64,000 nucleotides of DNA from Sphingomonas sp. ERG5 (lineage in GTDB: Bacteria; Pseudomonadota; Alphaproteobacteria; Sphingomonadales; Sphingomonadaceae): the NCBI RefSeq assembly GCF_000803065.1, contig NZ_JSXI01000045.1, positions 62,001-126,000 of the forward strand, given 5' to 3'. The notes beneath the pieces were generated by a model. The model made no database searches. It had not been told where the DNA came from and saw nothing but the letters and a program-made list of their open reading frames with translations. A program made the translations under genes and the position numbers. Shown piece by piece: positions 1 to 8,717 of the stretch (position 1 is its first letter; every line of letters begins with the position of its first letter).

Positions 1-516
1 AAAAGCGCTGAGCCCGATGCTCTCGATATGTTTCTCGAAATCGGGGTTGCGGAAGGCGCGGATATACTGGCTCGCCTCGCGCTGGCCGAGATCGTCGAAC
101 ATCGTCTTCTGGAAGATATAGGGGTGTGGCGCATTGACGATGATCAGCCGCTCGACCCGATCGGCGCGGGTCAGCGCCGCCATCCAGGCAATCGCTCCAC
201 CCCAGTCGTGCCCGACCAGCGTGAAGGTCCCGATCCCGAAATGATCGGCCAGCGCGATGAGGTCGCCGACCATCTTGTCGGGGGTGAAGTCGCTGATCGC
301 GGCCGGTTTGGACGAGCGGGCAAAGCCGCGCTGGTCGGGCGCGAGCACGAAATTGGTCCTGGCCAGTTCGGGAATCTGATGCCGCCAGGTCCGGTGCGAT
401 TCGGGAAAACCATGGAGCAGGATGATCGCCGGACTGGCCGGGTCGCCCGCAACCGCGACGTCGAGCGTCACACCAGTCGGCAGCGTAATGGATTGGAGGT
501 CGAATGCTTCGGTCAT
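1..516 (-). CDS. Alpha/beta hydrolase (epoxide hydrolase / haloalkane dehalogenase type), C-terminus cut by window edge
   Basis: Reading from the ATG at 516 towards the window edge gives 172 residues without a stop, so the C-terminal part with the cap domain and catalytic His lies outside. Seen: HGFPES at residues 35-40 (HGxP oxyanion-hole motif), DQRGF near 61-65, and VGHDWGG at 101-107, where Asp104 sits at the nucleophile elbow. An Asp nucleophile in a GHDWGG elbow is characteristic of epoxide hydrolases and haloalkane dehalogenases rather than Ser esterases. No signal peptide is visible, so a cytoplasmic enzyme is likely. It is divergent from the MFS gene at 711, and the 194-bp gap between them holds the palindrome at 624-635. 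Substrate unknown. Confidence 0.85.
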   Translation of the reverse strand, partial: MTEAFDLQSITLPTGVTLDVAVAGDPASPAIILLHGFPESHRTWRHQIPELARTNFVLAPDQRGFARSSKPAAISDFTPDKMVGDLIALADHFGIGTFTLVGHDWGGAIAWMAALTRADRVERLIIVNAPHPYIFQKTMFDDLGQREASQYIRAFRNPDFEKHIESIGLSAF

Positions 517-623
517 CTTCTCTTCCTCTCGCGCCTGCGCGGTACTCACTGTACCGGATCAGCATAAGCGAGAGACTGGCGGGAGCAATCCCGAGCGCGC
601 TCGCGCGACCCTGGGTCTTCTAT

Positions 624-635
624 GAAATGCATTTC
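624..635. promoter_or_regulatory. Palindromic operator GAAATGCATTTC, copy 1
   Basis: A perfect 12-bp palindrome in the gap between the divergent hydrolase and MFS genes. The identical 12-mer occurs at 9837-9848 upstream of the TonB receptor and next to the LacI-type regulator gene. Two identical palindromes both placed before transport genes suggest a common regulator, most simply the LacI protein encoded at 8718-9767. That assignment is inference. Confidence 0.55.
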
Positions 636-710
636 TTGCAGGGTGGCCATTTGGCGCTAAGGTCCGTTTCAAGGTCCGCGCGACGGATCGGACAATGGAT
701 GGGGCGGGGA

Positions 711-1976
711 ATGGCGATGGGCACACAGACGCGCGCGGTCATTGCGCTGATCCTGACCTATGCGGTGCTCGGCCTGCTGATGAACAGTGTCGGCGTGGTC
801 ATCCTGCAATCGATCCGCCATTATGCGGTGACCAAGACGCATGCCTCGTCGCTGGAGGCCTGCAAGGACTTGTCGGTGGTCGCGGCCTCGTTCCTGCTCG
901 CCACGCGCTTGCCCGCCTTCGGTTTTCGCCGCGCGCTGATCGCCTCGATGCTGATCGTCGGCGCCGGGGCGTTGCTGATGTCGATCGCCAATGCGTTCTG
1001 GATGACTCAGCTCTTCTTCGTCGTCACCGGCATCTGCTTCGGCACCGGCAAGGTCGCGACCTATGCCTCGATCGGCCTGCTGCGCCCCGACCGCGCCGGG
1101 CATGCCAGCCTGACCGGGCTGGTCGAGGGCGTGTTCATGGTCGGCGTGCTGATCGGCGTGTGGATGTTTTCCTGGTTCATCGGCGCCGATGCGACCGGCA
1201 CCGACTGGCTGCACGTCTATTGGCTGATCGCCGGCCTGTGTGCGGTCGCGGCCGGGCTCTGGGCGATCACCCCGCTTGATGAGAGCAAGGCGGAACCGGA
1301 AAGCGCGGCGGCAAAAAGCGCGGGCTGGCGGCAGATGCTGCGCCTGCTCGCGCTGCCCACCGCGATCGCCTTCCTGATCTCGATCTTCCTGTACGTGCTG
1401 ATCGAGCAGAGCATCGGCACCTGGCTGCCGACCTTCAACAACGAGATCCTCCATCTGCCGCCCGAAATGAGCGTGCAGGCGTCGAGCATCTTCGTCGCCG
1501 CGCTGGCGATCGGCCGGCTCGGCGCGAGTGCGCTGCTGCGGCGGATCCACTGGCTGAAGCTGATGCTGGCCTGCATCGTCTGTGTCGCCGCGTTGGTATT
1601 GGTGACCCTGCCGACCACGCAGGGGCTGACATTGCGCCCGGGTGTCGGCTGGCTCAATGCGCCGATCGCGGCGTATGTCTTCCCGTTGATCGGCGTGTTC
1701 ATGGCGCCGATCTATCCGACCCTGTGCTCGGTCATGCTGACCTCATTGCCGCAGGAACGACATGCGGCGATGGTCGGGCTGATGGTGATCTTTTCCGCGC
1801 TGGGCGGTACGATCGGGTCGTTCCTGACCGGTATGATCTTCCAGCATCTGTCGGGTCAGAACGCCTTCTACATGACCTTGATACCGCTGACGCTAATCGC
1901 GATCGCGCTGATCCGGTTCGACCGGATGATCGGACGTGGGCCGAAAGGGGCGGTTCCGGTCGACGCCGTTTCCTGA
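711..1976 (+). CDS. MFS transporter
   Basis: About 421 residues, strongly hydrophobic, with the spacing of 12 transmembrane segments and a polar central loop near residues 195-215 (DESKAEPESAAAKS). This fits a major facilitator carrier of the inner membrane. The frame is open further upstream, but hydrophobic sequence starts only after this point. In-frame ATGs occur at 699, 711 and 717; the GGGGCGGGGA run at 701-710 gives good ribosome-binding spacing to 717, so 717 is an equally good start. The palindrome at 624-635 lies about 80 bp upstream. Sugar uptake fits the neighbouring GH65/PGM genes and the shared operator, but the substrate is not shown by the sequence. Confidence 0.85.
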   Translation: MAMGTQTRAVIALILTYAVLGLLMNSVGVVILQSIRHYAVTKTHASSLEACKDLSVVAASFLLATRLPAFGFRRALIASMLIVGAGALLMSIANAFWMTQLFFVVTGICFGTGKVATYASIGLLRPDRAGHASLTGLVEGVFMVGVLIGVWMFSWFIGADATGTDWLHVYWLIAGLCAVAAGLWAITPLDESKAEPESAAAKSAGWRQMLRLLALPTAIAFLISIFLYVLIEQSIGTWLPTFNNEILHLPPEMSVQASSIFVAALAIGRLGASALLRRIHWLKLMLACIVCVAALVLVTLPTTQGLTLRPGVGWLNAPIAAYVFPLIGVFMAPIYPTLCSVMLTSLPQERHAAMVGLMVIFSALGGTIGSFLTGMIFQHLSGQNAFYMTLIPLTLIAIALIRFDRMIGRGPKGAVPVDAVS

Positions 1977-1997
1977 CGGGTGAACGGCTTCCGTCAG
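1973..1997. terminator. Hairpin between convergent genes
   Basis: Inverted repeat CTGACGG (1973-1979) / CCGTCAG (1991-1997) spans the stop codons of the convergent MFS gene and the oxygenase gene. The position suits a bidirectional terminator. There is no clear T-run, so this is tentative. Confidence 0.35.
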
Positions 1998-2644
1998 CCT
2001 CGCTTTGCCCGTTCGATCGCGATGCGATCGAACGCATGGTCCTTATAGTCCCCGTTGCGATCGACCCAATGCAGGAACAGGTGGGCGGACCAGCTGTTGG
2101 GGTTCGGCGTCAGGCGGCCGTGCCGATGATGGACTCCCTGATAGAGCACGCCGTCGCCCGCCTGCATGGCAATCGACTGAAAGGGTTGTTGGCCGAAATC
2201 TTCCTCGACCGCCGCCTGCGGGGCCGGTGACCGCTCGGTCGCGACCGAGAGCGCCCAGGGACGGTCTTCGCCATAGGCGACGGTCAGCGATACGCTATGC
2301 TCGCAAGCGGGTCGATCCCAATGGACCCGGCAAATGTCACCGCGCTGATACAGCCGGAAATAGGCATAGGTCGGCAGAAGGTCGCGCCCGGCGGCCAGGG
2401 CGATCCGTGGCGTCAGGCCCCAGAGAAACGCCAGCATGGGCGAATATTGATAGGCATAGATCTCGATCGCTTCCCGACTCAGCAAGGGCCCCTGGGTGGC
2501 AAATGCCCGCATCGACTGACCGGCGGCTTTGAAATCCGCCTGCATCTGCTGATAGAAATTGTGCAGCACTTCCACCGGGAAAAGGCCGGGAAGCGCCACG
2601 CTGCCGTCGCGATGATATGTTTCGGCTTCTGGCACCTGTTTCAT
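1994..2644 (-). CDS. Putative Fe(II)/2-oxoglutarate-type dioxygenase
   Basis: 216 residues. Residues 108-110 (HWD within RVHWDRP) look like the HxD iron ligand pair of the double-stranded beta-helix oxygenases, and GVHHRHGR at 170-177 could supply the distal His and the Arg that binds 2-oxoglutarate. The sequence between them (SLTVAYGEDRPWALSV) resembles the core strands of prolyl/aspartyl hydroxylase-like proteins. No signal peptide. It is separated by 100 bp from the next minus-strand gene upstream and ends against the convergent MFS gene. The substrate is unknown and the family call rests on motif reading only. Confidence 0.55.
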   Translation of the reverse strand: MKQVPEAETYHRDGSVALPGLFPVEVLHNFYQQMQADFKAAGQSMRAFATQGPLLSREAIEIYAYQYSPMLAFLWGLTPRIALAAGRDLLPTYAYFRLYQRGDICRVHWDRPACEHSVSLTVAYGEDRPWALSVATERSPAPQAAVEEDFGQQPFQSIAMQAGDGVLYQGVHHRHGRLTPNPNSWSAHLFLHWVDRNGDYKDHAFDRIAIERAKRG

Positions 2645-2744
2645 CCCCGGATCAAAGCCCGTGCCGGGCAGGGTCCTTCTAATCGCATGCTACGCGCTGT
2701 CCAATATGCTCGAGCGGATGTCCCCGGGGTCCGATCCGGCACGG

Positions 2745-3920
2745 TCAACCCCGGCCTGCGCTGCCGATTCGCTCGGCCAGCGCGACCGCCGCGAGCATCA
2801 CCAGCGCGAGCAACGCAATGGTCAGGCCCAGCCCGGCCCAGCCCCACCAGCCGACGACCAGGCCACCCAAAGGCGGCCCGATCAGCGCACCGCCCGCACC
2901 GAATTGCGTCAGCAGGCCGTTCGCGGTCGCGATGCGCGGATCATGCGGGCTGTTCGCGCCCGCAAGAATGGGTAGCCGCGCGAACATCAACGGCGAGACA
3001 AGGCCGCTGAGCAGCACCGCCGCCACAATGATCGCGCCTGTCGTCGCCAGTCCGGTCACCTGCCCGCCAAAGGCGAGGGGAACCAGCAAGGCGGTGGCGA
3101 CCAATGCCGGGATGGCCATGGCGAGCAGGCGTCGGGACGACAGCTTTCCACCACGCATCGCCAGTATCGCCAGCCCGGAGGCCGGCAGCGCCGAAAGCGA
3201 GGCGATTGCTGCGATCATCCCGGCCTCGCCCAATGCCGCGGACCGCTGCTCGATCAGGAAGGTCGGCAGCAACATGGTCAGCGCGCAAAGGAACAGCGTG
3301 TAGACGCCAAAGGCCAGGGTCGAGATCCAGGCCGCGGGCGCGGGCAGCGCGATCCGCCGGCTGTCGCCGCCGCTGATCGGCAAGCGCAGCACCGGCACGA
3401 TCGCCGCCGCGAGCAATGCCGCCCATAGCAGCATGATGCCGCGCACGCCGATCGGCGTGGCCGCCATGCTGGTGATCGCGCTGCCGACCGCGATCCCGAC
3501 CGGGACGAAGCTGCTCCACAGTGCCAGAGCGCGTGGCCGGCTGTGGTCATCGGCGATCCCGGCGATCGCGGTCGGTGCCGCGATGACGGCCAGGAGATAG
3601 CCTATTCCTTCGACCGCGCGCACTGCGAAGAGCGCACCGGCGCTCGTCACCAGCGCTTCCAGCAAGCTGGTGAGCGCGAGGATCGCGATCCCGGCGAGCA
3701 GCGAGCGCCGGCAGCCGATCCTGCCCAAGGCAAGCCCAGCGACGAAACCGAACAGCCCGCCGCCAACCTCCAGCAGCGAGATCAGCAGGCCCGTTGCCGG
3801 CAGCGACAGGTCGAATTGTTCGCGTAGCAGCGGCGCGATGACCGAGAATTTAGCGAGCTGCGCGGCGGCAAGTACGCCGATCAGCCAGAGCGTGATGATG
3901 GTGGGCCAACGTCCGAGCAT
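2745..3920 (-). CDS. MFS transporter (CynX/NimT-like)
   Basis: 391 residues with about 12 hydrophobic segments and an MFS-type loop (GLALGRIGCRRS) after segment 2. It is compact, with short loops, as in the CynX/NimT and Bcr-like drug or anion carriers of the inner membrane. The start ATG at 3920 is followed directly by the first membrane segment. It lies 51 bp downstream of the XRE regulator gene on the same strand, so they may be co-transcribed. The sequence does not define the substrate. Confidence 0.85.
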   Translation of the reverse strand: MLGRWPTIITLWLIGVLAAAQLAKFSVIAPLLREQFDLSLPATGLLISLLEVGGGLFGFVAGLALGRIGCRRSLLAGIAILALTSLLEALVTSAGALFAVRAVEGIGYLLAVIAAPTAIAGIADDHSRPRALALWSSFVPVGIAVGSAITSMAATPIGVRGIMLLWAALLAAAIVPVLRLPISGGDSRRIALPAPAAWISTLAFGVYTLFLCALTMLLPTFLIEQRSAALGEAGMIAAIASLSALPASGLAILAMRGGKLSSRRLLAMAIPALVATALLVPLAFGGQVTGLATTGAIIVAAVLLSGLVSPLMFARLPILAGANSPHDPRIATANGLLTQFGAGGALIGPPLGGLVVGWWGWAGLGLTIALLALVMLAAVALAERIGSAGRG

Positions 3921-3971
3921 GCGCAGCGGGCTAACCGCCGCGCCGCGGTTCGGACACGAATAAAATATGCA

Positions 3972-4553
3972 TTAACCGATTGTCGTGGTGAGTCGGCCAG
4001 TGCGGCCGTCCGCCAGCGGGATCGTCTCCCACTCCATCAGGCTCGGCAGCACCTCAAGGATGGCGCTGTTATTAGCGCCGGTGCGGAAGCGCAGCCGCTG
4101 GTAAGGGCGGTCGAACCAGCCGCGGTCGTGAAGGCTCTCCTCTGCGAGCACGATCTCGGGGCTTGCGAACCGCCAGAGCGATTGCCCGAGGAACCCGTCC
4201 GGATTTGCCGCCCAACTTGCTGCTCGCGACGGCGACGCGGCGAGCAGCCGGTGAGTCGTATCGCAAACCAGATGGACGGGCAGCGCGGAACTGGCGACGA
4301 GCCGCTTCAGCGCCGCATCGGCATCATTGTTCGCCTGTGCCGCGATCCATTCGATGATGCGGTCGCGGTGATGCGCTTCCGGCTCATGCCCACCACTCTC
4401 CCAGCGCGAGACGCTGCCTTGCGAAACGCCAAGCAATTCTGCGGCATGGCCTTGTTTGATGCCGTTGAGGCGGCGGAAGCGGCGCAGGGCTCTTCCGACA
4501 GGAAGGTCGCAGGTCATACCCCGCAGTATAGCGGGACGTTCCGGTCCGGTCAT
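3972..4553 (-). CDS. XRE-family helix-turn-helix regulator with a PAS-like C-terminal part
   Basis: 193 residues from the ATG at 4553, chosen because GGGAGG lies seven bases before it; a later ATG at 4517 has no spaced ribosome-binding site. Residues about 20-65 form a clear XRE HTH (RALRRFRRLNG, then LLGVSQGSVSRWESG). The C-terminal part includes HLVCDTTHRLLAAS and LGQSLWRFASPE, which resembles a small PAS-like sensor, though this is a weak call. It begins 26 bp after the pgmB-type gene and may end that operon. Probable local transcription factor; target unknown. Confidence 0.75.
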   Translation of the reverse strand: MTGPERPAILRGMTCDLPVGRALRRFRRLNGIKQGHAAELLGVSQGSVSRWESGGHEPEAHHRDRIIEWIAAQANNDADAALKRLVASSALPVHLVCDTTHRLLAASPSRAASWAANPDGFLGQSLWRFASPEIVLAEESLHDRGWFDRPYQRLRFRTGANNSAILEVLPSLMEWETIPLADGRTGRLTTTIG

Positions 4554-4579
4554 CCGCCGACCTCCCGGGGGGCCGAATT

Positions 4580-5239
4580 TCAGGCCGAGCGATACTCGCC
4601 CAGCCGGAACGCGCCGATCGCGGCAATCACCCGGTCGGCTTCGGCCAGTACAGCCGGTGACCCGATGCCGAGCGAGGCCATCCCCGCCGCGCGGATCGCG
4701 ACGATCCCGGCTTCGGCATCCTCGACGCCAAGGCATCGCGCAGGCGCTGCGCCGACCGCGCGCGCGGCCGCCAGGAAAATGTCCGGCGCAGGCTTGCCGG
4801 CCGCGACCGCCGCCGGATCGGCGATTGCGTCGAACAGCGCGGCGATACCGAGCCGTTCGAGCAGCAATGGCGCGTTGCGACTGGCCGAGGCGAGCGCGAT
4901 CTTCAGCCCTGCCGCGCGTGCTTCTTCCAGTACGTCGCGCGCGCCGGGGAACAGGTCGGCGGGGGTGAAACCGGCAATCTCTTCAAGATACCAGCCGTTC
5001 TTGAGCGCCGCGAACCGCGTGCGTTCGCCTGCGTCGAAGCCGGGCCGGTCGCCGATGATGCGGTCGAGTGATCCCATCCGGTCGATGCCCTTCAATTGCT
5101 CGTTGGCGGCATGGTCGAAGGGGACGTCGATCGTGTCCGCCAGCCGCTTCCAGGCGCGGAAATGCGCTTCGGCGGTGTCGGTCAGCACACCGTCAAGATC
5201 GAAGATGATCGCGTCCAGCGGGCGCGGGAAGGCGCTCAT
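4580..5239 (-). CDS. pgmB: Beta-phosphoglucomutase (HAD superfamily)
   Basis: 219 residues. The HAD motif I FDLDGVLTDT has Asp14 as the phosphoryl-accepting nucleophile and Asp16 as the acid/base. Motif II is ASASRNAP, the lysine is in AAGKPAPDIF, and motif III is LGVEDAEAG. The helical cap follows motif I. The enzyme converts beta-glucose 1-phosphate to glucose 6-phosphate. Its ATG at 5239 overlaps the stop of the upstream phosphorylase gene as ATGA, implying translational coupling. GH65 phosphorylase plus beta-PGM is the standard pair for phosphorolytic use of maltose, trehalose or kojibiose, which firmly supports the assignment. Confidence 0.93.
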   Translation of the reverse strand: MSAFPRPLDAIIFDLDGVLTDTAEAHFRAWKRLADTIDVPFDHAANEQLKGIDRMGSLDRIIGDRPGFDAGERTRFAALKNGWYLEEIAGFTPADLFPGARDVLEEARAAGLKIALASASRNAPLLLERLGIAALFDAIADPAAVAAGKPAPDIFLAAARAVGAAPARCLGVEDAEAGIVAIRAAGMASLGIGSPAVLAEADRVIAAIGAFRLGEYRSA

Positions 5240-7518
5240 GCGTCGAACCGCCGCGTCTCGCCGGGGGTGAGCGTGATGCTCTGGTCGCGGTGCGCGAAGG
5301 CGATCGCCGGTCCGTGGAGGTTGCGATAGGTCACGCCGTCCGCCGCGACATCGACTCTCAATCGCGTGCCGCGCCACAGCATGGCAAAGCCATAGCCGCG
5401 CCATGCCGCCGGCAGCGTCGGGGCGAAGCTTGGCGCGCCTTCGCGCAGACGAAACCCGCCAAAGCCCCAGGCAAAGGCGAGCCAGCTGCCCGCCATCGCC
5501 GCCATATGCACGCCGTGATCGGTATTGTGGTGCAGATCGTCGACATCGACGAACGCGGTGCTGCGGAAATGCCGCCAGGCCTCGTCGCGATGCCCCACAT
5601 CGCTCGCCAGGATGCTGAAGCTGCATGCCGACAATGTCGAATCATGCGCGGTGACCGAATCATAATGATCATAGGCGCGGCGCTTGCGCGCCACGTCGAT
5701 GCCGTCGCCGCCAAGCACCAGGCCAAGCACCAGATCGGCCTGTTTGGCGACCTGATGCCGGTAGAGTGTCATCGGATGATAATGCAGTAACAGCGGGAAT
5801 TTGTCGGCCGGCGTGCCGGCAAGATCCCAGCGCGGCTTGTTGAGGAAGCTGTCGTCCTGCGCGTCGATCCGCAACTCTTCGTCATAGGGCAGGCGCATCG
5901 CATTGGCGGCGGCGGTCCAGGCGGTCGCCTCGGCCGGGCTGTAGCCGATCCGCGCGGCGGTCTTCGCCCAGGTATCGGGCGCTGCGGCGGCGACGCGGTC
6001 GATCACATCGACGGCAAGACGCAGATGCGCTTGCGCCATGCGGTTGGTGTACCAGTTATTGTCGATCAGCGCGGTGTATTCGTCCGGGCCGGTGACGCCG
6101 CGAATGCAGAATTCGCCCGTCCGCTCTTCATGCGCACCGAGCGAGATCCACAGTCGCGCGGTCTGCACCAGCATCTCGGCGCCCATCTCGACCAGGAAGC
6201 CGGTGTCGCCGGTCGCCTGGTCGTAGAAGCCGATCGCATAGGCGATCGCGGCGTTGATATGATATTCGGCCGATCCGCTGGGGTAATGCGCCGAACATTC
6301 GCGCCCGGCGATCGTCCGCCACGCAAAGAGCGCGCCATGATCGTGATTGAGCGCGCGGGCATTGGCGATCGCCGCGTCGAGCGTCGTATAGCGATAGGCC
6401 AGCATCGCGCGCGCGATCTCCGGTGCGGAGACCGCCAGCACCGGCAGCATGAACACCTCGGTGTCCCAGAAATAATGGCCTTCATAGCCCTGGCCGGTCA
6501 GCCCCTTGGCGGCGGCGCTGCCATGACCATCGCGTCCGGCCGACTGGAACAGATGGAACAGGTTGAGCCGCAATGTGGCCATCGCGGCATCGTCGCCATC
6601 GATTTCGACCACGGCGTTCTGCCAGAAGGCCTCGAGCGCGGCGCGCTGCTGCTGTCGCAACGGGTCGAAGCCCGTATCGGCCAGATCGGCGGCGATCGCC
6701 GCTGCCGTATTGCCCATATGCTGGGGATCGCCGGCATCCGCCGCGACCGCATAAGCGGTGAAGATATCGATCGAGACCATGCCATCGGCGGCGACCAGTG
6801 CCTGTCCCGCGCCAAGCACTGCCTGTGTCGCGGCGACGGCGATGCCACTGCCGTGCAGCTTTTCGACCACCATGTTCGGCCGTTGCTCGCCGAATGGCGC
6901 AAAGCCGTACGCGTGGAGGTCGACGCCCAGCCGTGGATCGTCGGCCTGGCCCGCCGCGGCCGGGGCAGGGAGCAAGCGTGGGGCGATCGCGATGGTGGCG
7001 GCAAAACCGATCGGCGACACGGCGACACGTCGGGCATAGCAGGTGGTGCCGTCGAGCGGCACGAGCCGTTCCGCATGCACCTGGATCCGGCGTCCATCGG
7101 CCAGTCGCCAGCGCGTCTCGCGGGTCAGGACACCAGACCGCAGGTCGAGCCGCCGCACCGTATGTTCCGCCACCGCGGAGGCGAAATCGATCACGGTCCT
7201 GTCGATCGCGATGTCCAGCCCGATCGCCTCGGCGACCGGCACACGCGTGTCAGTGGTTTCGGCAAAGCCGCGGAAGCGCTCGTGATAGGCGATCGGGCTG
7301 ACTTCATAGGCGGCCGTCAGAAAGGTCGATCCGTCGCCCCCACCGCATTCATCGATGTTGGCGCGGACGCCGATCGCGCCATTGGCCAGCGCGAAGATCG
7401 TCTCGGCCCAGCGCTCCTGTGTCGGCGCCGGCCCATCGATCGACAGCGTCCAGCCGTCGTCGCCGATCGCCATACGCGAATCGCTCGCCGGCACGCTCCG
7501 CTCCACCTTCGCGTCCAT
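5236..7518 (-). CDS. Glycoside hydrolase family 65 disaccharide phosphorylase
   Basis: 760 residues from the ATG at 7518, preceded by AGAGGGTGAC. The frame stays open further upstream, but that stretch is antisense to the esterase gene at 7630. Domain order fits GH65: an N-terminal beta-sandwich (about 1-260), a helical linker, an (alpha/alpha)6 barrel carrying the catalytic acid in GVTGPDEYT (Glu480, close to the position of the acid in maltose phosphorylase), and a C-terminal beta-sheet domain. LVLGLVLGGDG and HYDSVTAHDSTLS are also family-like. It should cleave an alpha-linked glucose disaccharide with phosphate to give beta-glucose 1-phosphate, which the coupled pgmB enzyme consumes. Whether the substrate is maltose, trehalose or kojibiose cannot be read from sequence alone. 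Confidence 0.92.
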   Translation of the reverse strand: MDAKVERSVPASDSRMAIGDDGWTLSIDGPAPTQERWAETIFALANGAIGVRANIDECGGGDGSTFLTAAYEVSPIAYHERFRGFAETTDTRVPVAEAIGLDIAIDRTVIDFASAVAEHTVRRLDLRSGVLTRETRWRLADGRRIQVHAERLVPLDGTTCYARRVAVSPIGFAATIAIAPRLLPAPAAAGQADDPRLGVDLHAYGFAPFGEQRPNMVVEKLHGSGIAVAATQAVLGAGQALVAADGMVSIDIFTAYAVAADAGDPQHMGNTAAAIAADLADTGFDPLRQQQRAALEAFWQNAVVEIDGDDAAMATLRLNLFHLFQSAGRDGHGSAAAKGLTGQGYEGHYFWDTEVFMLPVLAVSAPEIARAMLAYRYTTLDAAIANARALNHDHGALFAWRTIAGRECSAHYPSGSAEYHINAAIAYAIGFYDQATGDTGFLVEMGAEMLVQTARLWISLGAHEERTGEFCIRGVTGPDEYTALIDNNWYTNRMAQAHLRLAVDVIDRVAAAAPDTWAKTAARIGYSPAEATAWTAAANAMRLPYDEELRIDAQDDSFLNKPRWDLAGTPADKFPLLLHYHPMTLYRHQVAKQADLVLGLVLGGDGIDVARKRRAYDHYDSVTAHDSTLSACSFSILASDVGHRDEAWRHFRSTAFVDVDDLHHNTDHGVHMAAMAGSWLAFAWGFGGFRLREGAPSFAPTLPAAWRGYGFAMLWRGTRLRVDVAADGVTYRNLHGPAIAFAHRDQSITLTPGETRRFDA

Positions 7519-7629
7519 TGTCACCCTCTGCCTCGTGCCGCGCTCAATCGACTGCTTTCCAACAATGCCGAGCGATGATATCGATTTCAGTAATGGCGTC
7601 CGGATCGGGATGTCGCAAGGAGAAATATC

Positions 7630-8682
7630 ATGGTCAGGTTGCTGTCGGTCTTGTTGGTCACCCTCGCATCGGTCTCGGCAACGCTCGCTTACGGGCAGGA
7701 TTCGCCGCCGGCAAAACAGTCCGGCGATGTCGCGGTGCCGGCCTTTACCGCACCTTATTCGGCCTTCGCCTCGGACGAGGCGCGACGATTGTTCGTGCGT
7801 GACGTGCTGAAGCCCGGGCCACCGATCGGCGCGGACATCGCCGCGGCACGGCGCCATTATGACCGCATCAATTCGGACCGCGTCGTGCGGCTGCGCGCGC
7901 TCTATCCCGTGGAGGTCAAGGAAGCGACGATCGGTGGGGTCGGGGCGCAGATCGTCACCCCGCGCGGCGGCCCGAGCAAAGCCAATGCCCACCGCGTACT
8001 GATCAACCTTCATGGCGGCGCTTTTCTCTGGGGCGCCGGGTCGGGCGCGCTGGTCGAAGCGATCCCGGTCGCATCGGTATCGGGCATCACGGTCATCACG
8101 CTCGATTATCGCATGGCGCCCGAAGCGCGCTTTCCCGCGGCGAGCGAAGATGTGACCGCTGCTTATCGCGCGCTGCTCAAGACGCACAAGCCAGGCCAGA
8201 TCGGTATTTACGGCTGCTCGGCGGGCGGCATGCTCACCGCCGAATCGATCGCCTGGATCGCGCGTCAGGGCCTGCCGCGTCCTGCCGCGATCGGCATGTT
8301 CTGCGCCGGGGCGACGGAGTTGCTGGGCGATTCATCGGTGATCGGTCCGGCCCTGACCGGCCAGCCGGTGGCCGGGCCGCTCACCATGACCGCCTTGCCC
8401 TATTTTGCCGGTGCGAAGGCCGAGGATTCGCTGGTCGTGCCGGTCCATGATCCCAAGGTGCTGGCGGCATTTCCGCCGTCGCTGCTGATCTCCGGCACGC
8501 GCGATTTCGCGCTCAGCGCGGTGCTGAAGACGCATCAGGAGCTGGTACGGCTCGGCGTCGAGGCTGATCTGCATGTCTGGGACGGGATGTGGCACGCCTT
8601 TTTCTCCGATCCCGAGCCGATGGAATCGAAAGAGGCCTATACGGTGATGGCGCGCTTCTTCGACCGGCATCTCGCGCACTGA
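7630..8682 (+). CDS. Secreted HSL-type (family IV) alpha/beta hydrolase, esterase
   Basis: 350 residues with an N-terminal signal peptide (hydrophobic 3-20, cleavage near AYGQD). HGGAF at 128-132 is the oxyanion-hole motif of hormone-sensitive-lipase-like esterases, GCSAGG at 195-200 carries the nucleophile Ser197, and the Asp (GTRDF) and His (WHAFF) of the triad follow. DYRMAPE, a signature of this family, is at 159-165. The start at 7630 has AGGAG eight bases upstream. It is divergent from the GH65 gene with a 111-bp gap. Probably a periplasmic ester hydrolase, perhaps deacylating sugars, but the substrate is not shown. Confidence 0.88.
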   Translation: MVRLLSVLLVTLASVSATLAYGQDSPPAKQSGDVAVPAFTAPYSAFASDEARRLFVRDVLKPGPPIGADIAAARRHYDRINSDRVVRLRALYPVEVKEATIGGVGAQIVTPRGGPSKANAHRVLINLHGGAFLWGAGSGALVEAIPVASVSGITVITLDYRMAPEARFPAASEDVTAAYRALLKTHKPGQIGIYGCSAGGMLTAESIAWIARQGLPRPAAIGMFCAGATELLGDSSVIGPALTGQPVAGPLTMTALPYFAGAKAEDSLVVPVHDPKVLAAFPPSLLISGTRDFALSAVLKTHQELVRLGVEADLHVWDGMWHAFFSDPEPMESKEAYTVMARFFDRHLAH

Positions 8683-8717
8683 CCTGTTTCATTTTCTCTG
8701 TTCGTCTGGATCCTCGC

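Noticed and set aside
3955..3975. ATGCAT-containing third copy of the GAAATGCATTTC operator near 3965
   Set aside because: The flanks (AAAATATGCATTAA) do not continue the GAAA/TTTC arms, so this is a chance ATGCAT.
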